DNA of 64,000 nucleotides from positions 7,634,209 through 7,698,208 of the forward strand of contig NC_049911.1 in NCBI RefSeq assembly GCF_001411555.2, given 5' to 3'. The notes beneath the pieces were generated by a model, which saw only the letters and a program-made list of their open reading frames with translations, searched no databases and had not been told where the DNA came from. This DNA comes from Juglans regia (lineage: Eukaryota > Streptophyta > Magnoliopsida > Fagales > Juglandaceae). Made by a program: the position numbers and the translations under genes. Positions 1 to 10,979 of this stretch are shown piece by piece; the first letter of the stretch is position 1, and the number at the start of each line of letters is the position of its first letter.

Positions 1-163
1 GATTCCAAGTCTTCCTTTTACTTAATGAATTATCCTTGATAATTAAAAGAATATATCTTTATTTATAGACAAATACTTAGCCTGCAAAGATAATTTTAAA
101 AAATAACATTTCAAATTGATGGGATTAAATATAGTATGACATTAAACCATGTCAAATTGATGG

Positions 164-2169
164 GATCATTTGGTTGCGAAAATTCGGGCTAAGGTGGCTG
201 GGTGGAAGGCAAGGCTACTGTCACAAGGCGAGTGATTGGTTCTGCTCAAACATGTACTATCTACTATGGCTTCCCATTGTTTGGTTGTGATGAACGTTCC
301 TCAGGTTGTGATAAAAAAAATCAATTCAATTCTAGCCACGTTTTTTTAGGGAGAGAAGAATGGGAAAGCAAAAATGAAGTGGTGTACGTGGTCTCGGATC
401 AGTAAGCCAACAGAAGAGGGTGGTCTGGGTTTGCGGAATTTTCTGAAAATTCAAAAAGCGATGCACATGAAATTGACTTAGCGTATTTTGTCGATGGACT
501 CATTGTGGACTCGGTTCATGGTGTCGAAGTATGGAAGAGGACAGCATGCTTCGTTACTAGTTGCTCGCAGAAACAGTTTGAGAATTTGGAATTCTATAGT
601 TTCAGTTATGCATGATGTCTGCAAGGCTACCAAAGTTAGAGTGAGAGAGGGGACTTCGTCCTTCTGGTATGATAGGTGGTTTTTGAATGGTCCTTTATGC
701 AATTTGGTGGGGGTAGTTGGTAGGCCTTCATTACAAATTAAAGAGGTTTGGGTTCGGAGTTCATGGGACTGTGACATGCTCCAGTAGTTAATTGGTGAGG
801 AGTTGGCGGCTGAGGTGATTAGTGAAATTGGTGTTGGGCGTCCTGGACAAGATGTTTTAATTTGGAAACCTACTTTGGGGGGAGATTTTACAATAGCCAG
901 TGCGTGGGAGTTAATCTGAGTGAGGGGAGATCGTCATGGTTGGATGGATTGGATATGGAGTAAATATTTGCCAAAGAAAATATCATTTTGCATGTGGAGG
1001 GCCCGTTCTAACTTCTTAGCTACGGATACTAAGGTGCAGTCACCTGGAGTTGTTATGGCTTCAAAGTGTAACTGATGTCAATCCCCACAGATCGAAACAC
1101 TGGATCATGTGCTTGCAACTGGGCAGATTGCAGAACAAGTTTGGCGTTTTGCTTCACTGGCACTGGGCATTGGTTTGCAAACCAGAACCTGGTGGCATCG
1201 AGTGGAGGCCAGGATGGCGTGTGCGAAAAAAGGAACGCAAAAGGGCATTTTAGTTGGCCTGATACCAAGCATCATTACTTGGAATTTATGGCGTCAACGA
1301 TGTCAATCTCGGATGGAGGGAGTACATACCAGTGCAACGGAGATTTGGAGAGCTGTTTTATGGTTGGGTATTTTGGTAAATGATTTGCATGATAAGAAGG
1401 TCTCCAAAGTTGATGCACAGGTCTTGAAGGCTTTGGAAATGAATATCCCGGAACAAGTAATACGTAAACCATTGCAAATTGTATGTTTAAAACCACTTGT
1501 GGGCTGGTGGAAATTGAATGTGGATGGCAGTTGCCGTGGCAACCAAAGGAATTGTGGTGGGGGTGGAGTTTTGCAGGATCATAAGGGTTGGATGAAGGCA
1601 GGTTTTTCTGCTCACTATGGGTTTGGAACCAACAATGAGGCTGAATTAAGAGCTTTACTTCAAGGGGTTCGACTATGTAAAGAAATGGATTGTTGAAATA
1701 TTATTTTGGAGTGCGATTCTAGGGTAGTGGTGGATTGGGTGAAGAAGCGAGGTTGTAATTTATGGTATCTTTGGGATTATTGGGACTCTCTCCTTCAGGA
1801 ACTAGATGGAGTTCAATTCCAAGTGGTGCATCAATTTAGAGAAGGTAACAAAGCTGCGGATTATTTGGCAAGGAAAGGCGAAGAATGTTTAAATAGGAAT
1901 TTATTTCCTGGTGATCACATACAAAGGTTATTGAGGGGTATTATTAGATTAGATGCCTTGGGACTTCCATCCATAAGGAAGTAATGGATTCTGAGTTTTC
2001 TATAGTTTTTTTTTCTTGGTTTTGCTTTTGGGTTTTTGTTGGATATTTGGTTTTTGGGTTATATTTTGTTTATTTCCAAGGTATTCATCCGCCATAAGTG
2101 AGGTTTTTTTTCAATAAACTTGGGACGAGGCTGCTATGTGGGTGGCTATCGGCTCTTTAAAAAAAAAAA
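164..2169 (+). mobile_element. 5'-truncated L1-type LINE remnant (reverse transcriptase tail, zinc-finger region, RNase H)
   Basis: One reading frame (frame 2) can be followed from about 164 to 1,984. It gives the C-terminal part of a plant LINE reverse transcriptase (KIRAKVAGWKARLLSQGE, then TEEGGLGLRNF). A zf-RVT-like section follows (SFCMWRARSNFLATD, ETLDHVL), then a type I RNase H domain with VDGS, NNEAEL, ECDS and NKAADYLA carrying the expected acidic residues. Seven in-frame stops lie at 233, 347, 479, 785, 917, 1073 and 1694, so it is dead. The 3' UTR ends in an A-tract at about 2,157-2,169, as expected for a LINE tail. The endonuclease and most of the RT are missing, the usual result of 5' truncation during target-primed reverse transcription. 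I could not identify a target-site duplication with confidence. Confidence 0.85.
1109..1984 (+). pseudogene. RNase H domain of the LINE (broken by one stop)
   Basis: This is the best-preserved part of the LINE. An open stretch 1,109-1,696 and a second 1,706-1,984 are in the same frame, separated by TGA at 1,694-1,696. The fold signature is that of the plant LINE RNase H (RVT_3 family): WWKLNVDGSC, then GVLQDHKGW, NNEAELRALLQG, ECDSRVVVDW and REGNKAADYLA. The enzyme would degrade the RNA strand of RNA/DNA hybrids during retrotransposition. It is a fragment of the mobile element, not a host gene. Confidence 0.8.
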
Positions 2170-2399
2170 TTATAAGAAATTATTTTGTAGTTCCTTTTGG
2201 CTAAATTCAGCTAGCCTTTTATTGTTTTATACGAATAGTTCCTACTTGCATATAATTAGACTCCAATCCAATTAACAACATTTGATCCTAATCTAGTAAT
2301 TAATACTTTTAAAAATTAATCCTAAAGATGAGGGTCACAATATCTTCAACAATCATAAATACAAGATGCAGAAAGCTGCCAGCATTTCCCAATGCCCCT
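2170..2399. other. Short non-coding spacer between LINE and CACTA-type fragment
   Basis: AT-rich sequence with no coding frame, repeat or RNA gene that I can recognise. Confidence 0.5.
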
Positions 2400-2505
2400 C
2401 ATTACAACACAATTACTTTTTAGTGACGGTCCCCAAACTGTCACTAAAAAGCATTTTATGTGATGGTTTCTAAAAGATAGATGAAATTTTTTTCACGATC
2501 CAACG

Positions 2506-2690
2506 TATAGGACATTTACGTTCGAACGTCACATATACGTTCGAACATTGTGGCTACTTACTTGCAAACGTGAAATGTTTTAGTGCCAACATTCGAACAT
2601 TAGTAATTAACGTTCAAACGTAAAATGTTTTGGGCCAACATTTGAACGTCAATTACTAACGTTCGAACGCTAATTGTAAATTTAAATTAA
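2506..2690. repeat. Subterminal array of ACGTTCGAACGT-type palindromes (fragment A, outer)
   Basis: Repeated exact and degenerate copies of the 12-bp palindrome ACGTTCGAACGT lie just inside the terminus. CACTA elements typically carry short subterminal repeats that bind their TNPA-type protein; binding here is inferred from that family knowledge. Confidence 0.8.
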
Positions 2691-2976
2691 ATATGACTCT
2701 AATTTAAAAATTATGTAGTTTTTACAATGCATAATTTGTGAACAAGTCTATATAATTGACTTGTATATATTTATTTATACACAATTTGTAATATATAAAT
2801 ATATATTTATATTTATATATATTTGAAGTGCAGTGATTTAGAATTAAAGATAGAAAATATAACATTAAAGAGGATTGAGAATTGAAATTAGAAAACCATA
2901 GAAATATTAAATAATATTTTTCTTTACATATAATAAAAGCAAAATATAAAATATGATCGAATTTCTTAAACAACAC

Positions 2977-4105
2977 TCAGATGATAGTGTTGTTCACGAA
3001 ATTTGAACTCCGTACCTCCTCAGTCAAGGTATCAACCTTGTCGTTGAGGATACCTACACGATAGGCGATCTCAGAGACAAACGCTCCTATAGCCGAGAGC
3101 GATCGATCGATATGCGCAGTCAGTTATGAGATCACCGCATCAACCCAAGCAGGCCGCGCATCTCCCGCAGATGTACTAGGCGGCTGCTGACTACTACTCC
3201 CCACATGACCTGGCTTAGGCTGCGTTGGAGGAACTAGATCCTCTATAGGGGTGGCTGACGTCCCCTCGCCTGTCTAATGCTACGTCGATGCTTGGTCATG
3301 TCGAGTGGGCTCATATGATCTTTGACCCGCTCCTCTGGTTGGGTTGGCACTCCCCGTGCAAGTAATAGCCGGCTGATCAGGATATCGTATGGGAGATTAT
3401 TCGTGGAGACAATGCTCACGGATCTCCACATGCCACTCTTATCAAAAACTGTGTCTGAAGCCGACTAAATATGGTTTTATGTGTCATAGGATCCACGTTT
3501 ATTGCAACAATAAGGTGCAACATGGGGAAGAAAGGTAGCAGATGGTTCTAGTTAAAGGCGTTCTTCCTCTCGATCTGCATGCGGTCCCTCCCGGTGAGGA
3601 TGAAGAAATCCTTGTCTCGGTCATCATCCCGAGCCTTGAGGCCAGTATCCTTGGCCTCTGACTAGTCAGCATCTCTGGCTGATGCTGGCTCAAATGGGCA
3701 GCCAGTAGATAATGCAGAAGTGCCTACATCCTCATGGGATGTAGCGTGTGTAGATGTCTCAACTCCTCGACGAATCCCGATGTGCTCGGCGATAACATCT
3801 GGTGAAATCTCAATGGAAACACCGCATACAGTCACAGTATGAGAGGATGCGTCTTGAGGCATGTCACACATCCCTATATAGAACTCCTGAACCATTGAGG
3901 GGTATACCTTCCCCCTCAATGTGCAGATATTTCCCGTGCCTCTACTGACGAAAATTTCTCTCAGGTTCGTCTGCTCCCATATGAGTTTGTCGAACTCATT
4001 AGTCAGGACCTCTCACTCTACCATAACAGTTCGAGCCCCAATACGAGCAGTGTCCTGAGTGGCTCCTACCCTCTCTCATTTCCTAGTATGTAGAGGATTA
4101 GCCAT
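2977..4105 (-). pseudogene. Degenerate plant transposon protein (Transposase_32-like), copy A
   Basis: Reading from the ATG at 4,105 on the minus strand, the conserved block is LRGKVYPSMVQEFYIGMCD, then TVCGVSIEISPDVIAEHIGI, and later a DRMQIERKNAFN segment and LIVAINVDP. This matches the 'putative plant transposon protein' family (Transposase_32), whose biochemical role is not established to my knowledge. A stop occurs in frame after SARDAD (around 3,662), and there is another inside the IERKNAFN-NHLL stretch. The C-terminal part (about 3,240-2,977) encodes a coiled-coil-like tail ending at a stop matching that of copy B (32,709-36,536). Both copies are broken, at different places. It is flanked on both sides by ACGTTCGAACGT arrays. 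Confidence 0.65.
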
Positions 4106-4189
4106 ATTCTGAAAATAGAAAAAGAAAAAAAATTATTTACAATGATGCATTTTTTGTGTTAATTTTAAGCTGCTCTGCATTAACGTTTA

Positions 4190-4610
4190 AACATAGTAAA
4201 ATAAATGTTCGAACGTTAAGATAAAACGTTCGGACGTGTATACTTTACGTTTGCATGTAAAACATATACGTGCGAACGTATAACATACACGTTCGAATGT
4301 AAGAAGTAAATAAATTTAAATGACGTACATCCGGACGTTTATGTTATATGTTCGAACGTGTGGGTTTTATGTGCAAAGTTAAATGATGAACGTCCAAATG
4401 TTGAAGGATAAATAAATTTAAAAAGTAGTACGTTTGGACATTATAATTAAACGTTTGGACGAAAATTTTACGAAAAATAAAGTCTGAATGTAAAACAATA
4501 CACGTTCGAATGTAGAAGCCTTAATGGCTATGTAATTGAAAAGTCGTATGTTTGAACGTCTTGGTGAAACGTTCGAATGTTACAACATAGAATGCCTGAG
4601 TCAACTCAGC
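4190..4610. repeat. Inner array of ACGTTCGAACGT-type palindromes (fragment A)
   Basis: A second cluster of the same 12-bp palindrome and point-mutated versions lies directly upstream of the minus-strand gene's start. The equivalent in the large element is 32,165-32,640. A promoter-side position suggests a regulatory role in addition to end recognition (inference). Confidence 0.75.
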
Positions 4611-4989
4611 CATTATTGAAATCTCAAAAATCAATCTACAAGGTTCTAAATGCCGAAATGTCACTATAGAAATGAAGTATACACTTCAAGAAACTTTTCT
4701 ATGGTGACTATTTGGCCAATGGCAAGCAGTGGTGGCCGGAAAATAGAGTTGAAAATCTGGCCACCACTAGACCCTTTTAATAAAACCGAACTTAAATCTC
4801 AAATAAAATATATGTTTTTGATTAAAAGATTAATGCCTACCTTTTAGTGACGGTTGTGGCGAAGTTTGATGGCAGCGGCGATAGAGGAGTGGCGACGAGC
4901 AAACGGGAACAAAGTTAGATAACGATGAAAATGATGTTTCGCCATTCTGTTTTGGCCTTATATATACGAAACGTTCGAACGTTTTTTGA

Positions 4990-5270
4990 TTTATTTTTCA
5001 AAATATTGACTATAATATATTATATTATTAATATATGTTATATATTATATTGTATACTATAGTCTATAACATATAGCATAATATATATAATATTATATTA
5101 TAATATATATAGTATATTATAGTACATATATATATACTATGTATTATATATATAATGTATTATATAGTATATTATACATTATTATATATATAGTATAGTA
5201 TATATCTAATATTATATTATATATTATAATATAATATATAATATATTATATATATGATCCATTATAAACT
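4990..5270. repeat. AT-only low-complexity block in fragment A
   Basis: Nearly pure TA/AT sequence with irregular TATATATAATAT repeats. It has no coding potential. It lies upstream of the degenerate transposon protein gene, in the position of the AT-rich leader at about 31,640-31,735 in the large element. Confidence 0.7.
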
Positions 5271-5950
5271 AATGAAAACAACATTAGAACCACAAACTCT
5301 TATTAGAAGCCTATAACGATATACTTTATTATTACAATCTAATATCCAAAATTCTGGTGTACAAATTCCTAAATAGATTAATTGGAATATTCAAATTACT
5401 CTCCCTAATGAATAACAATTAGTGAATTTGTGAGTACTAGTTATATTTCTAAAGTTTAGCAATATGTTTATATATGTTTTGATTTTATGCTTACTCTTGA
5501 AATAATTGTGATTATTGTTTGTGAATTTTGTGAATAGTTTGTGAGTTTATAGTGTTCATTGATGAATTAATATGTGTAGAAATATTATTGTGGGAATATT
5601 ATTGTTGTTGTTATATGGATTTGAAATATTGTGATTATTATTTTTGAATTTTTATTGAATATGTTTAACAAGAAAATTATAAGTTTAGGATCTCAATTTA
5701 AGTAAAGATTAAAGACGGGACTGGCCATTAGATCAGTAAATAGCAAGACAGTTTTAATGAGAGGATCGATCCCTTTTGCTTTCAAAGTAATGTTCAAACA
5801 TCCTCCATGATTGTGTTATAAGTAATAAATATATAGAGGACTGACTAGCTAGCTAGCTTGGTGATCACGTTGTAGTTGCGTACCTTCATTTGTTGCATTT
5901 GTGGCTATGAAGTAGGTTGTACGTATCTTCAGATATCGATATAGGTGTCC

Positions 5951-6879
5951 ATTAAGTGAATCTCAGCCGTACGTGCTTCTGTTGATAGTCGTGGTTACAA
6001 TATTAAGTATCCATATCGATAGTGTAAAAATTTGTATACAATAAGATTGAATGAAGTTGAAAGTCATATTTAAGAATGATATAAATCTGAATTGGATGAA
6101 ATTGAAAATCATATATTTAGATGAAATTGAAGCGTTCGATCATGATCGCTTTCCATGCACGTCCATCGGGGATCTTTTCATAAATGTTTATTCACGTGCT
6201 TTGTATTCAAAATCATGTGAACGTGCAAGGGGGATTTTAAAAGATATATAAATATTCTGTTTTTATCATTTGTTTTGATTACACCATAAGTACTGTGTCA
6301 GAAGTTTGGAAAACTTTTGTTTTCTGTGTAGAAATGAAGAAAAACTATTTTTTTTTCAATAATATTTCATCGAGGTATATATGCAGTTTCTCAATCTAAT
6401 ATTTAAAAAATTTCTCGATCAGTGATTTTGGCAACGTACATATATATAAATCATCACTGATCTAAAACATTTAAACTAATGAAAGTAATTAGTTTTTAAT
6501 CAACATATCCTAACTGCATATTTTGCAAATACAAGATTCTTAGGCTTGACCAATATCCTTAAACTTTCGTGGAAAACTCACGTATACAATGTCCACAATG
6601 GAGAGGGGGGGTGGATATTGAAACTATTTGAGTAAAACGTCAACAACATATTGCTTTATCTTAATAAAAGTGTTAGTTTTGTGGTGGTTTGACATCATAA
6701 TGGCTTTGTTTGGTCGATCAAATCCGGTCACATATATAGTGGTGTACCAGTTATTTTAAAATGAGTATTTTCTTCCATATGGTGTGATCAATATTTTCTG
6801 CTAAAATGAATTGCGGTCAAATTCGGCCACAAAGTATTCAACGTGGCCTTAGCTTGTCCGGCCGAATCTGGTCATTTCA
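5951..6879. other. Non-coding region spanning the left edge of SEO duplication copy 1
   Basis: No credible gene is visible. From about 6,218 (GGCAAGGGGGATTTT-like) the sequence becomes alignable with 37,466 onward, for example TGTGTCAGAAGTTTGG and CTCGATCAGTGATTTTGGCA. This marks the left limit of the tandem duplication that I can see. Confidence 0.6.
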
Positions 6880-7095
6880 AGATAGTTTTTACAATTTTTC
6901 TCTATTTATCTTATCTCATTAATTTATCTAATCATTATAATTTTTATATAAAATAAAATAAATAATTTAATTTTTTAAAATTTTAAAATAAATATAATAT
7001 TAAAACAAAATATTATAATATATTTTATTTAAATTTTATTTTTAATTTCAATTCAACTCATTTATTTTATCTCAGCTGTAAAAATAAACTAAATA
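6880..7095. mobile_element. Short AT-rich MITE (TCTCATCTCATC family), weak copy
   Basis: An AT-rich block of about 215 bp starts with ATAGTTTTTACAATTTTTCT and ends in TTATTTTATCTCAGCTG. It resembles the better copies at 45,784-46,006, 48,532-48,728 and 50,334-50,499. Boundaries are approximate and no target duplication was recognised. Confidence 0.4.
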
Positions 7096-7492
7096 GAGTA
7101 GTTGTGCTAACTAACAGGTGGTGGTGGGTTAGTTGGGAGGGTGGGGGCCGGGAAGCCTCTCCTTCACGCAAGCAACTGTCTTTTTTGTTATTTCCTATTT
7201 CCAATTATTTGCTTTTAGAAATTAATTGTTATAATTTTATTCTAATTAATATTTAAAAAATAAAGAAAATTTAATTTTAAATATTGCAGTCTTACAAAGT
7301 ACTGCAATGTTTAATTTATTAGTTATGATGAATGGGATTTGTAATCAAGGGGTTTCAATGATTAAGAATTTTTCAAAACAGATCGAATGCACAAACGCAG
7401 AATTACTATTTATGAATAGTAGTCTTTATAGAACCTCGTCATCTTTGCAGTGCGGGAAACCAAAGAACCCCACTCCCATAACTGAAAGGAAA

Positions 7493-7907
7493 ATGCTGGA
7501 GCTCCCGCTGGGGGCTCCCGCTGAGAGCTCCCGCTGGAGCTCCAATGTATTTTATTATGTGTTTTTTTTAATTTTGTTTTTATATAAATATTTTTAATAA
7601 TTTTAAATATTTTTAAAAAATAAAAAAATTTATAATATTATTAAATAATACTTACTTAATTACGAAGTAAAATATAAAATATTTTTTTATAATTTTTTAT
7701 TTTACTTCGTGATTAAGGAAGTATTTTTTAATAATTTTTTTTTTACTTCTTGATTAAGAAAGTATTTTTAATGATGTTCTAAATTTATTTTATTTTTTAA
7801 AAAATATTAAAAAATATTAAAAAAATTATATAAAAAACAATTTAAAAAAAACACATACAATATATACTACAACACCGAGCGGAAGCTCCCAGCGGGGGCT
7901 GTAGCAT
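7493..7907. mobile_element. 415-bp MITE with GC-rich terminal inverted repeats
   Basis: The left end ATGCTGGAGCTCCCGCT and the reverse complement of the right end ATGCTACAGCCCCCGCT match at 14 of 17 positions. The interior is an extended imperfect inverted repeat, with TATGTGTTTTTTTTAA on the left and its complement on the right, and AT-rich loops around TTACTTCGTGATTAAG. It has no coding capacity. The left end also has a short direct repeat of GCTCCCGCTG. Superfamily not determined; no clear target duplication. Confidence 0.6.
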
Positions 7908-8742
7908 GATCCTAAATTGAAAAATGATATATTAAAGAAATCTGTCTTATCTTGAAATATGATATATTGAAGAAGAATCCTCGGTTTTCGGTACAACAAC
8001 TATACCTTTTTATCATTTTTTTCCTTCTACATCGTCTTCGTCGTCGCTCGTAGTCACCTTTTGCTTCGTTTTCTTTTTCTTGACGACCGCACAATTGAAG
8101 AAGAGCGCGAGAAAGCAACGAAACCTCACCCTCCCATAAATGAAATAAAACTACAACTATACTTTTTTATTCTAGTACCTACTTTTTGGGTCCCTCATAT
8201 TTTGTCTTATATCTGTACTTTTTGTTGTCATTGTTAAGCTGTTTCATTCTTTTTTCCTTCTTAATATCGTCTTCGACGTCGCCTTCTTCATCTTCCGAAG
8301 ACGATAGACTATGGTAGTGACAGTTCCAGCGAAAGAAGAGCAGGAGATTTGGGTAATCTCTTTCGCCTAGCATTAGGAAAAAGAAATACTACACTAGTTA
8401 TGTAATAAATGTTTTGTGAATTCTAGTGTTGAAAAGACAAAAAAAAATGGGTTCAACTATGAACTCGAAATTAAAAAATCCAGACTTAAACTCGGGTCTA
8501 ATCTAGGCTAACTTGGTCCTGGTCTATCCAAATTTTCTACTCAGAACCCAGATGAATAGCGCTATTTGTAACGTTTCATGAGAAAGTTCAAACCACATTA
8601 ATTATATTCTAAAAAGACTAGTCAATGATACAATTAATGAAACCCCATAGTAAGTTGGAATATTATAAAGAGTAATAACTTCCACTTCCCAATTAATGTG
8701 AGATATCATACACCACCTATATTTATCACTTATCATTCAATA
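7908..8742. other. Non-coding DNA upstream of copy-1 SEO gene
   Basis: Contains two loosely similar minus-strand blocks rich in charged codons (about 7,912-8,118 and 8,179-8,373) that look like low-complexity sequence rather than genes. From about 8,577 the DNA aligns with about 38,706 and about 38,990 in copy 2 (GTAACGTTTCATGAG-like start, TTGGAATATTATAAAGAGTA). Confidence 0.5.
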
Positions 8743-9611
8743 TAGGGTTGAAAACCGAAGGTATCGATGCAATTTTAGTCCAAGACCAAAACCACACCGG
8801 TAAGGAGAAAATGTCTAAATCTCGACCGAAACCAGCCAATGAAGGGGAGAAAACCGTTGATGTTGCTCTCGGTGTAAATCTGGTCAGTTTGCCGATGTAT
8901 TTGGTGGCACGATGAGAGAGCGAAGGGAGAGAACGTCAACGACTGATCCTGTTGTCTACCATGAAATCATTATGGGTTACCTACTTCAACTCAGCACTTG
9001 AACACAATAATCACAGATTCACAAACACCATTGATTGACAGAGGTCGAAGAGGAACTTACAAAGAGGAACGAAGAGGAAACAGAGGAACTTACGGAGGAA
9101 ATCTTTATGTTTGCCAAGATTCACAAATACTGCTGTCCTTCAAAAAATCTTTCTCTAGAGTGTACGAAATGGAACTTACGAAGGAAACAGAGGTCGCAAC
9201 TGTGCTGCGTGAGAGAGAGAGAGAGAGAGGAATGAGAAACAGAGAGGGTCAGGAGTGAGAAAGTGAAAGAGAGAAATGAGATTGGGAGAAGATGAGGGAG
9301 GGGAGGGGTTTATTCAAACCCTAATTCCAAACAATACCATTTAAACCAAACGGCATTGTTTCATTTAAAAGTTTTTTCTAAACGATACATTTGAAATGAA
9401 GCCATTTCACTTAAGTGAAACGATGCCGTCGTTTTACTTAAAATATATATATATTATATCGGCTGGGTTGGTGGTTTAAATTTGGTTCAAACTGGAACTA
9501 AATTGGCCAACGTCGATTTCATCAAATTCCCACTGATTGCCAGTCCGTTCCTAAATTTGGCAGCCGGTCTCCGTCAACGACGGTTGGTTCAGCAGTTCTT
9601 GTACACCCCTA
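8743..9611. mobile_element. Non-autonomous hAT-like element, 869 bp
   Basis: The ends are TAGGGTTGAAAACC and, read inward from the right, TAGGGGTGTACA. An exact 8-bp target duplication ATTCAATA flanks it (8,735-8,742 and 9,612-9,619). Copy 2 of the segmental duplication keeps the uninterrupted site (CACTTATAATTCAATATGG at about 39,150), proving insertion after the duplication. The terminal TAGGG and 8-bp duplication are the hallmarks of the hAT superfamily. The interior has purine-rich GAGA tracts and only short frames, so no transposase is encoded. Confidence 0.85.
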
Positions 9612-10868
9612 ATTCAATATGGGGTATCATACGAAAAATCAAAAGATGATCATAATTTATTTTAGTCGCTAACTTAAAGATAACTACCACCGCCCATTAC
9701 ATATCGGATACATGAGGACAATTACTTGAAAGTACTACTTGTGCTTGCCTATGCCAGTTCCTTCTTGAGCTTATCTTCCACCCAATGCCACGTCAATTCA
9801 CTTCCATTGCATACCTCAGTCACGTGATTGACTTTTTCCAATGAACATGATCCTTTCAAGAAAATATCATCTCAGATTCTTACTTGAATTTGAGGCTTTA
9901 AGCAGGATAGAGAGTGACATATAAAATGGGTCTTATAATATTTATTGTTCATTTTATGTTGTTGGAAATATTTATACGAAAAATAATAAATATTGTAAGG
10001 TCCATAGCTTGTCTACTTTATATGTCACTCACTCTCTCACTTAATGCCTTAAGTTTGGACAAGAATTTGAGGTAATCTTTCAAATATGATGATGTCATTA
10101 CTAGGGCCACATGTGTTACGCTGGCAAGGTGTGGAGATGCAGTGGGACATGAATTAGCTCACACAAGGCCATCTTGAGTACTGCGCATGATGAGCCTCAT
10201 GCACCAATAATTTTCTAACGATTTCTCAGTATATATTATTAGGTTTACGCCCAAATCTTATACAAATAAATTTACACGTTTTTGTGCTTAATGTAATGCG
10301 TAAGATATACTTGACAAAAAAAAAAATTACAATCTAATGGATTACAATAAACCACGTTAGTGCATAAAATTTACTGTATAACGCCATTTATTGTAAAGCA
10401 AACATTTCCCAAAGCACATATGGTAGATTAGAGTACTGTCTATGAGGTGTTTCCAAGAGACAGGAGTGTTGAGGAGAGCAGAGTAAAATACCTGGTTGTA
10501 ATATTTATGCAAGTAGTTAAATGTCCAGTCTTTCTTTATATTCAAGTCAACTATTCACGTGATTTAGCTCTGGTGTAGAACAAAGTATCGCGACAAGCTG
10601 CGCAAACAAGGGAGATCGAGTCTAATTAACGCTTCAATTAGCTAGAAAATACTTTAATCACAAAAAGATTATTTAAAATAGATCATGATTTAATACATCA
10701 AATTGTAAAATTATTTTATTATAAAATAGATCTAATAAATTTTATAAATTTATATCAATTTATAAATTTATTTTTTATAAATTTTTTGTATCGGTAACAA
10801 TTCTCAATTTAAAAATGGTTCACACGAGAAAAGAAAAAAAACAAAAACAAAAACTCTTCTCTTATTGC
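9612..10868. other. Upstream region of copy-1 SEO gene
   Basis: Non-coding. It is alignable with 39,150-39,323 and 42,204-43,205 in copy 2, where a solo LTR is inserted at the TTATC that here reads uninterrupted (GAGCTTATCTTCCACCC around 9,768). Positions about 10,620-10,810 hold an AT-rich stretch absent from copy 2. No conserved regulatory element beyond the TATA box was identified. Confidence 0.55.
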
Positions 10869-10876
10869 TATAAATA
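10869..10876 (+). promoter_or_regulatory. TATA box of SEO-like gene copy 1
   Basis: TATAAATA in the context GCTATAAATAGGCC, about 104 nt before the chosen ATG. It is preserved at 43,206-43,213 in copy 2 at a similar spacing (107 nt). Confidence 0.7.
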
Positions 10877-10979
10877 GGCCACGCTATTGCACTATTAATG
10901 ACACGATCAAACTTATCTCCTTTTTCCCAAACCTGAATTTCTAACCTACTTCTCAGTGTGCCTTGTAACAGACAATACT

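Larger units (their letters stand above)
2400..5950 (-). mobile_element. CACTA-type element fragment A (module with plant transposon protein gene)
   Basis: The left end is a CACTA-like terminus, CATTACAACACAATTACTTT, followed by alternating TTTAGTGACGGT / ACTGTCACTAAA motifs. Internally there are arrays of the palindrome ACGTTCGAACGT, one degenerate gene on the minus strand (2,977-4,105), a leader region and AT-rich DNA. The whole block is homologous, in inverted orientation, to 31,073-37,132 of the large CACTA element. The homology stops at GGTGTCC (5,944-5,950, matching GGACACC at 31,074-31,080). No second terminal inverted repeat is visible near 5,950, so this is a one-ended fragment or a derivative with an unrecognised end. 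The three bases before the left end are CCT. Confidence 0.75.

Noticed and set aside
478..1542. Several minus-strand open frames opposite the LINE
   Set aside because: They are antisense shadows of the LINE RT/RNase H frame and show no family resemblance.
7912..8373. Two charged minus-strand frames upstream of SEO copy 1
   Set aside because: Low-complexity Lys/Arg/Asp/Glu composition from repeated TCTTCGTCGTCG-like tracts, with no domain or splice support.
8998..9258. Glu/Arg-rich frames inside the hAT-like element
   Set aside because: They come from a GAGAGA microsatellite and nearby GAGGAAC repeats. No transposase motif.
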